Source: a virus. Taken from it: 23,054 bases of DNA. Shown in pieces: positions 12,001 through 16,227 of this stretch; within the stretch, counting starts at the first letter, position 1, and every line of letters begins with the position of its first letter. The DNA is taken from IMG/VR virus record IMGVR_UViG_3300010354_000694, positions 1 through 23,054 of that record, one strand, 5' to 3'. A program made the position numbers and the translations under genes. Below the pieces are notes generated by a model. It had not been told where the DNA came from, searched no databases, and was given only the letters and a program-made list of their open reading frames with translations.

Positions 12001-13492
12001 TAAGAGAATTTTACCAGATGTTGAAACTGTATCAGAAACAGTTGCAAGATATGATGGCGATGTCTTCAAAACAATTAGAGTATATGGTTATCAGCAAGAT
12101 CCAAAATCTATTCAAGAAAATGGACCAAAAACTACTTTAAGTTCTGGTGCATCGACAGGATTAATTCCTAATTCTGTTTATCTAACTTGTGCTTCTATTG
12201 GAACTGGAGATGGTGCTTTTGCTGTTGGTGACTTGGTTATGGTCGGTGATACAGCAGATATTGATTCCAAGGGAATTAATGGAAATCAGTGGGAGATAAT
12301 GAAAATTGCCTCTATTGATGCAGTTAATAATATATTGAGATGTCTTCCAGGACAAGAAGGAACAACAGCAAGAGCTCTTACTGATTATCCTGCGATTTCA
12401 ACAACAGTAATGAGACTCATTAAGCATCCAGAGACTTCGCTAATCTATGATATTCAACAGAGAACGAGATCGAGTGTCGGTTTTGTTTCTCTAATTCTTG
12501 AGAAAGGATATATTTCTCAAACAATCATGGATTATGCTCAGTATTTCAGATTCTATGATACTACTGGAGTTTTGGATGATGAGTGGTTCTATGTTCCAAC
12601 TTGCCTAAGAGGAAAGCGTCACGAAACTGTGATGAATGAACAAGTTTATTCTGGTCAGTTTGGTGAGTATTCGCAGAGAATCGGTAATCTGGTTCTTAAC
12701 AATGATCTTGAGATGATCGGTGGTCAAATTCTCATGTATGATTCCACGAGAAAGACCAAAATTCTAAACTTTATTAATGATGGAGGACACTCTGATCACC
12801 AAGGAGAACTATATTTCGATGCTAAGGTGACAGGAAGAGGAACAATCACAATGTATGGATTGGGATGTCCAGAAGAGGTTTATTCCACATGTGATCCAAC
12901 CTTTGCTGTGAATCAGGACGGTGACGTGACAGCATTGAGAACTTTCTCAATCACTGGTATTGCTTCCACAAATCCACCAACATCACCAATATTGACGGTC
13001 AAGAACCTTGGCGTTCAGGGTGGATCTGAATTTACAGTAAATCATGATTGTTCTATTGATGCCTTTGGATACGACAAATTCTATACTAGAACTGGTGGTA
13101 GACATGCGAGATACCTAGCATCTGGTACTGACACCGAAAATCTATACCTGAAACCAAATATTAATTACTTTGTAAATGTAAGTGATGGAGATAATTTTGT
13201 TGTTTATCTACCAGAGGCTCCAATTTCTGGAGATACTGTTACTATTATTGATGTTGGTGGAAATCTAACATACAACACTTCATTGGTTGTTAGAGCACAG
13301 GGAACTGGAGTTAAAGTACAGGGAGATAGCACAGGAACAACCCTTGGTGGTCTTGCTTCTGCATATCCATCTGGTGAACTTGTTGTACAAACAGCACATG
13401 CCGCATTCACACTAATCTATCTTGGTGGTACTGATACTACTGGAGCAATTGTTTCTTCTAGTGTCAATGGATGGTGGCTCAAGGAGGTCTAA
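53..13492 (+). CDS. Giant repeat-containing virion structural / tail-fibre protein (4479 aa)
   Basis: This is a very large phage structural protein, probably a tail-fibre shaft or scaffold that helps display the host-recognition proteins encoded just downstream. Residues 15-60 carry the 'NSPVTPF.SIQ.A' signature that opens many phage beta-helix (pectate-lyase-like) fibre domains. Residues 507-533 hold an N-S-N-S-N-F-G-N stretch also typical of such fibres. Residues about 660-2000 are predicted mostly helical and made of repeats (listed separately). From about 2040 onward the sequence turns beta-rich, with shaft-like repeats near 3390-3500 ('LVVKGNARFTEDV', 'FGN' repeats). Residues 4370-4479 form a compact end domain finishing in G-W-W-L-K-E-V. 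No transmembrane segment or enzyme motif was recognised. Downstream collar genes follow after 3 bases. The exact virion position (long fibre or baseplate spike) cannot be told from sequence. Structural role is confident; the fibre assignment is moderate. Confidence 0.82.
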   Translation: MPLTRLDNLISSKTGKYLYVSPDDFNATDSLSNRGNSPVTPFKSIQRAFLEIARYSYTPGPSNDRFDQFSIMLMPGIYYIDNRPGLVDTSGIDVFDFNQALNAWGDDPILDISNPDNILWRFNNTEGGAIIPRGSSLVGYDLRRTTVRPLYVPDPASVTVPRSAIFNVTGGCYFWQFTLKDGQTTAESPLYNPQTGTGEVYYDPNDFTRKTAPNFSHHKLTVFEYADKEELQLFYRKIAKAFSAYQPTIDDVSPEGIPEFDYNVQENRIVGPLSDSRVIESLKFTDATTNPAIPSSTTEIEVTTKVDHGYFAGQFVAISGTEIDDEIEGFWGIYDISDDPRKFTYRVPFVVSGIGQGLSSGITVSVDTTPALGQNAQVLAEVDSVESASPYVFNVSIRSVWGICGIWANGLKATGFKSMVIAQYTGVSLQRDDRAFIRYDEYANTWNQASLVDAFASVPYHAKGDSYWKDDWRNFHVRASDDAFIQNVSIFAVGFADHFLMESGGDMSITNSNSNFGNTSLHAIGFKGFSFNQDKAGYITDIIPPQQVVESETNRKRVLYYTIDVQGTIQDGANRTKLYLGGTDLDNPLDRPAATIGGYRIGGKSGDKLYVKLDKKNNIDTFQTTLSPTGFVKYIAKGSILNPSNYTINNVNVDAANLIESNRRMIQEEVFGYILEKYPRLQNISYVNPSLNPAAGRYLDAKNLIIANRQEIVDTAFDEMVEAFGIGNIQGVADGKCKRDIGFIVDAIAEDLRDGGNANIIAATREYFDGNGDAISNGLVGEEVPSVFAFNRARDLCKKAIANLLTVKASIYDPETDNLLAPYGVISGSTGSAALGLDSEGVTVDKANRQDPAGRYKDARNRIIANRDFILDAALAEVAVYHDDFYFPGTAQTTSKSRFYDGFRMIRRNSKEIADRALAKIAFEHPDFYFPGDAQTTADSRFYDSYRLIQQNKDEIQDRALAQIAINHPDFYIPGSDQTTTQSRFFDSYRLIQQNRTDIINTAWNNMVAVYPGVAGTETKCKRDLGYFVDAISLDIFMGGNKYARKFVSMYFASGAPIGNGLVGEEAESIRAFQEARDLMGQAVANQLAVKDLSLTADPATGSNIDPNSCANVQSAIDSLTLIVTDVIAAGSLVGMAAETPYSIEAGELKCRRDLGFFIDAVSLDLFIRGNEYSYRFAAEYFDVNGVAISNGLVGETAESITAFNKARDMMKLAITNSLYEKDLTLTADPVTGDNQDQASCANVQTALDTLTSIVTTIVADGNLSSLPVEINKGSAPAGMEKCGRDIGYFIDAIAVDLFTGGNKHTRTFIQQYFDGNTPISNGLAGEESESITAFNEASSYMQLAVTNELYYRDLTVTADPATGSNQDPNSCANVRSAISTLTTYVTDALTAGNLNTLPTENAGSFQTGELKCRRDLGYVVDAVAQDLWFGGNEYTIAATKEYFNGNSLIANGVDNEIAPSITAFKRAADLMNRAVNNQYYDRDLTLTLDQIGDPAFVADIHADAYNLVLDNKEFIAAEAYERMLSAYPSYQPSAGNTKQDCLDDVYDVLEEVMWDVKFGGNSKTYDAAEIYVTNVFNGEPIDTFLDAERDEAAKVFLEAKNIAIQCLRNETVNVSPGNTLTQVKDLTIVNDWDDDFAPLPQCGSAAGAVDTLFGIILQAVGNDGGVGNLNGVTRTAPAQPTTYALGNCSDVLATIDTLIGIVCDALYAGSLDTLPPLSNGEWDCANVRSSIENLFDIITDAISSGSLAGLPVLNRGDFIVNAESSKCFRDVAYIVDAIVNDLKYGGNINSVQAGEAYFVGTQLEYIDGEKAETIDAWNYVGQMAIAAMRNFDFLAYNCATTNSSALVTIPDAAGTGTRDVPASAIINVGDNSGIIIGMKVEEYPSGSYTNGLLNAGSTPVTTNIPEGTYVKSLIGSDSIELGTYGSRLDSGVNQNCQQPPSSTVSLYFTYEQGAWADTLPKTVVVGPEASDPDVIQDTTTSPSQRECASTASAILQLTENITTIINTGLTKVVNGVTVPTVDRVEPTFNTALLASRATVFTIDTTGYGSTDAHDFETGTPVRLVPRPRFNPATGKYVDVDKRVIRLPNGFDTNTTYYVIAPGRATQPVDYSGSTLFDETAVTRLMLATSKENAAAGIYIYASETESIDPDIEIDLYQFVLDDKYDLHTYSCNLVNTVVGGIETDIAHIFDIPSTATTPQKVFFRAIEGSDLPDLATNYATDPNVAITTGVNAGKINPSVEFYVRYQTSKVFTIHKTLADALNDVNPITFNNANGPFRVFANKKRSPMRFDPGFNGSDTNNGKWYLQCLDRETEGNAVFYNEIFYRINESDYQSKPTTTDTWYERVDDTRDANERTYKLRYVIPKYIENARDPINGFVIKTRTDDTRKLVPQKLLLKPVAGNVYGARFENPQQPGEFIGFTKEQFAADDTLNDLNAYDPYRRPLTGEDQDTDYRAIARFTSGVAATIQSGRYVEDVLDASIKYLELTVFDLGIDTKNFPGLRNEILTTVKISAPQGGAFIPNKTQSIANNAVSFAGNSSGTAYIHGYFNVGGDHYLIIKGISGAKGSASLEYSEFQGTRFTQGAVFADMLDDQDMGKSLPLKTHIRKNFPEYFYKQNGANVYTITPGDRIQDDAGIEYYVYSVEDAGVIEDTFYIFDSEELQKRIPGQQDGIYYLTALRGNISPYPTGAGAGGNFRKFKFSQPVGKIYPLNYRNDPLWFQKSGTTNEEKNYYSQLIDPPQAFSAADNYIHGKVTVNDTKNSVTKELVIDLLNQPAFVENTYTNENEIQAQLGNATSGSEDRRIPISGDSTVLTDQRYYVELRRPSIARAGNHTFEYLGFGPGNYSTGLPARQEIVLEPEQDFYAQAKKQDAGIVFYTGINSQGDLYIGNRRINAITGEEDFIDRAVLADDGDADDVIGQLVTTFDTPVTFNQNITIVGGPDGELVNNINSPILINVPDNQLSNLGAPLVVYSLVSSTDPISGYPQDTTLDRNSFFPNTSGDIRLGKNRVDAAIFGFNPRGEGQNYKIQTHAPGGIASNISPNQDTLISQGGSRINANQYITYGGTVLPSTGDMALKGGAVNKNGSLGWIFANIYTTIPNNVISSLKVVVDQSVNIAKFTFIDSNSNPVPVGSLNIKSGSEIRLQNINYSGVLNGTWPVLSTQDYPFNPLGNVVYFQVTPRTGTPIGAFDETWSSGIINNPTNPSTNAIVSFSVSNWKEFGVLGSEAIRTETETIGDYKLGINTINRATHDAYKDAFVEVANTDPRANLDVVGNAYISGRKTTDWLSHDDFADREKNKISDALVVGGNSSNIDEYATLRVSTEEIAITESGRGNNAGKIGVNVTDAELDRALVVKGNARFTEDVRFERDIEIHGDGTLTEVRTDTTTGTFNFITDANFTGTLNIANSASVLNFVNNATTIEFGNDAATNTFYFGNDVAGDQFFYFGNTADHSNFFIGNTEDSAIVAANGSIAVTGNGISRIMIGGAFGNSNQDQSYTRIGSQILRIDGDAWLGFRRQGGTARMRSQASVIDFFSNSGGPSTINFALNASEINIAGQGGKTTINNQLEVVASAKFNSNILLCGGLSSFSFSGNRAQMGSVISTHDDGVNPDGTFIKNVDILNVLVLDPLTDGYNAVDTAGSGTWGGSSHQEAETFDGSAEPVAIPALSGDEYYLPIKYSPNKANGDPYLTTGDYIIVNSAIVGSTNHPEIVQILEVVRAVAPYYLRVKRRPFGAFGGVLTNHADTTAIYKVNVQFDATWIEQPVDGAGAQDNFYLAEFGGDLTTNDYILLSRDDATGTPEYVKVVTPLSQEVQKFRIADGTDCDNTDGDVFVVDSKTGETYIGGSVTVDSSIVQNGGCFLTSSLVTGDLVPETEINLTYNITNISDEDIANIDLGDTVKLKTGTASSEFFYPWSKVVEIENKGGDQNSVKLSVAAVNFSTEENLQFEFGKNEVFAINNGHDQSTLHFDSCSGTLEIGNQYRRFEIKRILPDVETVSETVARYDGDVFKTIRVYGYQQDPKSIQENGPKTTLSSGASTGLIPNSVYLTCASIGTGDGAFAVGDLVMVGDTADIDSKGINGNQWEIMKIASIDAVNNILRCLPGQEGTTARALTDYPAISTTVMRLIKHPETSLIYDIQQRTRSSVGFVSLILEKGYISQTIMDYAQYFRFYDTTGVLDDEWFYVPTCLRGKRHETVMNEQVYSGQFGEYSQRIGNLVLNNDLEMIGGQILMYDSTRKTKILNFINDGGHSDHQGELYFDAKVTGRGTITMYGLGCPEEVYSTCDPTFAVNQDGDVTALRTFSITGIASTNPPTSPILTVKNLGVQGGSEFTVNHDCSIDAFGYDKFYTRTGGRHARYLASGTDTENLYLKPNINYFVNVSDGDNFVVYLPEAPISGDTVTIIDVGGNLTYNTSLVVRAQGTGVKVQGDSTGTTLGGLASAYPSGELVVQTAHAAFTLIYLGGTDTTGAIVSSSVNGWWLKEV
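2258..6090 (+). repeat. About 130-residue bipartite repeats with conserved Cys in the giant protein
   Basis: A repeat unit opens with K-C-x-R-D-(I/L)-G, continues through DA..D....GGN, NGL.GE and AF..A, and closes with (S)-C-A-N-V followed by a helix ending in a G-(S/N)-L turn. First-half copies have their Cys at residues 737, 1021, 1151, 1283, 1413, 1542 (divergent) and 1768. Second-half copies have theirs at 1110, 1241, 1372, 1643, 1689, 1725 and 1988. Spacing is 130-132 residues in the central full copies. DNA is partly conserved too (for example GATCCTAACTCCTG.GCTAACGTTC), which points to tandem duplication. Confidence 0.88.
2705..3091 (+). repeat. Three tandem 43-residue (129-bp) repeats in the giant protein
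   Basis: Three in-register copies begin at residues 885, 928 and 971. Each reads roughly F-Y-(F/I)-P-G, then QTT..SRF(Y/F)D, then (F/Y)R.I..N..(E/D)I, and ends with a helical ALA.IA segment in the first two copies. Copies 2 and 3 are closest at the DNA level, sharing TTTGATTCATATCGT-like stretches. They sit just before the 130-residue repeats and look like a short helical solenoid or coiled segment in the stalk. Confidence 0.85.
10313..10450 (+). repeat. 11-12-residue FGN beta repeats in the fibre shaft
   Basis: Four short repeats of the form (F/I)-G-N-(D/T) begin at residues 3421, 3432, 3444 and 3455, with spacings of 11, 12 and 11. Between them lie alternating small/polar and aromatic residues (TFY, QFFY, NFF). 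This periodicity is typical of short beta-strands in trimeric phage fibre shafts. The repeat is seen directly; the shaft fold is inferred. Confidence 0.6.
13481..13488 (+). promoter_or_regulatory. Strong Shine-Dalgarno AAGGAGGT for the first collar gene
   Basis: AAGGAGGT ends 7 bases before the ATG at 13496 and lies inside the last codons of the giant gene. It is the best ribosome-binding site in the window. It supports the chosen start and suggests this collar protein is translated efficiently from the same late transcript. Confidence 0.85.
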
Positions 13493-13495
13493 TAA

Positions 13496-14878
13496 ATGGG
13501 AAGCTATAACCGAATAAAAGCAAGTAAAAATTTTCCGATTGGAACTATTATGCCATGGTCTGGTGGATCTAGACGAGGTGATGAAGCTGATCGAGTACCA
13601 GCTGGGTGGATAATATGTAATCAAGCAAATAGTTTATTATTTGCCGCTGATTATCCTATTCTTGCAAAAATTATAGGAAACACATATGGTCCAATACCAG
13701 AAACGGCTGATCAAGAAATTGGCGTAAATTATGGGATTGTAAATCAGTATCCATATAATCCACCAGATACTAGTCCAGACCACAATCCTAACTTACATGT
13801 TGATGTTTTTTCTCTGCCAAATTTAAATCAACTTGCTCTCGTTGATCTAGAGGGATCTAGATTATCAACAACGGATCTTTTGCAAGTCGGACAATATATT
13901 AGCACTAATGGAACTGAAGAAGGAAAACAAGCTCTAACCCTGATTAGATCTGATGTTGATATTCAATTTGACCTTGAACCATCAAATACACTTGCTGGAA
14001 AAATTACTGGTATAGCAATGTCTGATCCAGTTTATTTTGATACGCTTTATGTGCTCCCAAGAAAGTTGGGCATTGATCATATGCCGAACCATAATCACCA
14101 ACCCCAGAGTGCTGATGAGTTTGATCAATTTATTACTGCTGTTCCTTCTGGAACTAGTGTATTAGAATTTCAACCAGGAATTCCACTAAAGAATGATGCT
14201 GCAAAAACAACTGCTGTAACACCAGTTGGCAGAAAGGGAACAAGTTCTTCGGCACATACATTTAAACCAGGAAAAGCAGAAATTACTTGGTATGATCCAA
14301 ATGATGGTGGTATTTCTTTGGTTACAACGGATCAAAAAGTAAATATAGCTAGTAATTTGAATTTGATTCCGCAAGTGCAATCTAGAGTTATTCCAGAACA
14401 ATTTGGTATTGAATTTTCATATACTGATCCTGGAACTTCAATTGCAAATGTTCAAGCAGATGCTCATACTGGAGCATTTCCACCAGCAGGATATTATCAA
14501 GGAAAAAGAAATTATTATCAAAGTGTAGATATTCCAGCAGAACATAGGGGTGCTGATATGCCAGCATCTAATATTGCTGATATGATTTATGATCCAGCTC
14601 AGGAAAAACAACCAATCAACACAAGTGTAACAAATACATTTGCAACAACTCTAAACCATCCTAATGAGGAATGGGCATCTACTGGATTAAAATCTCATGA
14701 TCACGATTCCATGGAATTAACAATGAATAGGGGTGGATTGGGAATTACAACAACATTACTTGTTAATGATGTTTCTACTGGTACAACTTCTCCACTATCT
14801 ATTGAAACCGCTCTTAGTGTGGCAATCAATCCCAATACGCCCTCACTAACGATGATATATATTATGAGAGCTTTCTAA
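13496..14878 (+). CDS. Tail-collar-domain protein 1 (460 aa)
   Basis: This is a short-fibre or baseplate-associated adhesin of the phage tail-collar family (as in T4 gp12-type proteins). The collar module covers residues 13-110: F-P-I-G-T-I-M-P-W, then V-P-A-G-W-I-I-C, then the D-Y-P-I-L...I-I-G-N-T-Y-G block, and finally F-S-L-P-N-L at 105-110. Two H-x-H motifs follow, at H199/H201 and H401/H403 (the latter in H-D-H-D). In T4 fibres such motifs bind metal inside the trimer. The C-terminus ends in M-I-Y-I-M-R-A-F, resembling the ends of the next two proteins. It starts 3 bases after the giant gene with a strong Shine-Dalgarno and is followed after 2 bases by a second collar gene. It is the plainest of the three, with no Cys-rich or Gly-rich insert. 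Family call is strong; the precise tail position is inferred. Confidence 0.88.
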   Translation: MGSYNRIKASKNFPIGTIMPWSGGSRRGDEADRVPAGWIICNQANSLLFAADYPILAKIIGNTYGPIPETADQEIGVNYGIVNQYPYNPPDTSPDHNPNLHVDVFSLPNLNQLALVDLEGSRLSTTDLLQVGQYISTNGTEEGKQALTLIRSDVDIQFDLEPSNTLAGKITGIAMSDPVYFDTLYVLPRKLGIDHMPNHNHQPQSADEFDQFITAVPSGTSVLEFQPGIPLKNDAAKTTAVTPVGRKGTSSSAHTFKPGKAEITWYDPNDGGISLVTTDQKVNIASNLNLIPQVQSRVIPEQFGIEFSYTDPGTSIANVQADAHTGAFPPAGYYQGKRNYYQSVDIPAEHRGADMPASNIADMIYDPAQEKQPINTSVTNTFATTLNHPNEEWASTGLKSHDHDSMELTMNRGGLGITTTLLVNDVSTGTTSPLSIETALSVAINPNTPSLTMIYIMRAF

Positions 14879-14880
14879 AA

Positions 14881-16227
14881 ATGGCAGTATTCTACAACAG
14901 AGAGAAAGCAAGGCATGGTGGATTGACAGGAACTATTATATCGGTTCCTGTTCAGATTGCTTCTAATGATCCAGCTTCATCGATACAAAAGGCACAATTT
15001 CCTGCTGGATATTTAAGATGTGATGGAGGCATCTATACAGCAGATGATTATCCTTTGCTTGCTGAGGTTCTTGGAGTTGGGGATAATTGTAAATTTAAGA
15101 AAGATAATCAACCATTAAATGAAACTCAGTTTCAGTTGCCAGATCTTAGAAGTAAGCATATAAGAGCAACTACTTCATCCAACATTGGATTTTATAATGA
15201 CCTAGTAGTTCAAACTCAAGATGGCGATGATGTTGTAAAATCTGGTGTTGGGTTGGAAGTACTTCAGAATATTGAGAGTCCATATGAATTAACTTATAAT
15301 GGATCATTCTATATTCCACCCCAGTCTCAACCGTTGAAGGGAGAACCAGCTTTTAGTATTGATAGCGGAACCTACACATTTGAAAGAGAAGTTGCAGAAA
15401 ATGGTTTCCAACCACATATGCACAGATCAACAACATCTCGTGCTAGACAGGTTGATAAAAATGGAAATTATTTTTCAAATACTCAAGTAAATTCTATAAA
15501 GACTAGGTTATCTCTTAATACCTGTGAATGGTGGAAAAATACAAGGCAAGATCTTTGTTACTGGCAATTAACAACAGCTGCTGCCATTGATAATCCTGGA
15601 AAAACTGAAAACGCAACTTCATATTATGAACAATATGGTTTATGCTGGAATGCTTGTAGTGGATTTACTACAGCTGGATATTGCTTGTGGCCTAGTACCA
15701 CTGCTTGCCCTGGTTTGAATAATTCAAAAAACATGTGTATTGTTTTGGATGTCGCAAGTGATTGCAACACCCTCAAAGGAAATATCTGTGAAGGAACAAC
15801 ATTTGGCAATATTACATATGATCCAACATTCACACAAAATTGTGTTTGTACTCTTCCGATTCTTGGTGAATGTCCTGGTGCATTGAATGGTGGTGATTTA
15901 AGTCTCCCACAAAGTACATCTCAGTTGGTCAATTATGATGATCCAAACATGCCAGTCAGTAGTTTGGATGACAGCTATTCTACTGGATATGCTGCTGTAA
16001 GTAATTACACAATGCTTACTGGATTCAAAGGGGACGATGCTATTCATAAACATACGTTGAATTTTAGTGCAGATGAACCTCATACTTATGTTATGAAGAC
16101 TAGAGCTGGTAGTGCATCTGCTGCATCTGGACTAGTTTCTAAGATAACAATACAAAAAAACAACGAACCAAAGGCGGATAAATATATTCAACCATACATT
16201 GTCACCGAATATTTAATTAAGGTATAA
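14881..16227 (+). CDS. Tail-collar-domain protein 2 with cysteine-rich middle (448 aa)
   Basis: This is a second collar-family structural protein, probably a host-binding tip or short fibre. The collar module is at residues 13-92: G-T-I-I, F-P-A-G-Y-L-R-C-D-G-G (40-50), D-Y-P-L-L-A-E-V-L-G and F-Q-L-P-D-L-R (84-90). H-x-H motifs are at H179/H181 and H389/H391. Between them lies an unusual stretch, residues 215-331, holding 12 cysteines (215, 226, 255, 259, 268, 276, 286, 295, 303, 321, 323, 331) along with many Trp and Tyr. I do not recognise this insert; disulfides or metal binding are possible. The protein ends in V-T-E-Y-L-I-K-V. A modest GAGAG ribosome-binding site (14866-14870) precedes the start, and the next gene begins directly after the stop. 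Collar family is confident; the role of the insert is unknown. Confidence 0.87.
   Translation: MAVFYNREKARHGGLTGTIISVPVQIASNDPASSIQKAQFPAGYLRCDGGIYTADDYPLLAEVLGVGDNCKFKKDNQPLNETQFQLPDLRSKHIRATTSSNIGFYNDLVVQTQDGDDVVKSGVGLEVLQNIESPYELTYNGSFYIPPQSQPLKGEPAFSIDSGTYTFEREVAENGFQPHMHRSTTSRARQVDKNGNYFSNTQVNSIKTRLSLNTCEWWKNTRQDLCYWQLTTAAAIDNPGKTENATSYYEQYGLCWNACSGFTTAGYCLWPSTTACPGLNNSKNMCIVLDVASDCNTLKGNICEGTTFGNITYDPTFTQNCVCTLPILGECPGALNGGDLSLPQSTSQLVNYDDPNMPVSSLDDSYSTGYAAVSNYTMLTGFKGDDAIHKHTLNFSADEPHTYVMKTRAGSASAASGLVSKITIQKNNEPKADKYIQPYIVTEYLIKV
15523..15873 (+). other. Cysteine-rich insert of collar protein 2
   Basis: This region encodes residues 215-331, with 12 Cys codons in 117 residues, including C-V-C (321-323) and C-W-N-A-C (255-259). 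The other proteins of the window have few cysteines per 100 residues, so this is a clear local enrichment. It lies between the two H-x-H motifs that frame the middle of the protein. Confidence 0.85.
16177..16184 (+). promoter_or_regulatory. Candidate internal late promoter GATAAATA
   Basis: GATAAATA is an exact NATAAATA late-box match within the 3' coding end of collar protein 2. It lies 43 bases before the ATG of collar protein 3, nearly the same distance as the box before the giant gene (41 bases). Because it sits in coding sequence, chance occurrence is possible. Confidence 0.4.

Noticed and set aside
53-13492. Possibility that the giant gene is an assembly fusion of several genes.
   Set aside because: The frame is unbroken, the repeats and shaft run through without internal start signals or late promoter boxes that I could see, and cyanophages are known to carry very large structural genes.
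13491-13498. AATAAATG before collar gene 1, a near match to the late promoter box.
   Set aside because: It has one mismatch at the last position and includes the start codon itself, so a transcript starting there would lack the leader and ribosome site.
15523-15873. The variable-looking adhesin middle considered as a target of a diversity-generating retroelement.
   Set aside because: No reverse transcriptase, no template repeat and no C-type-lectin signature is visible in the window.
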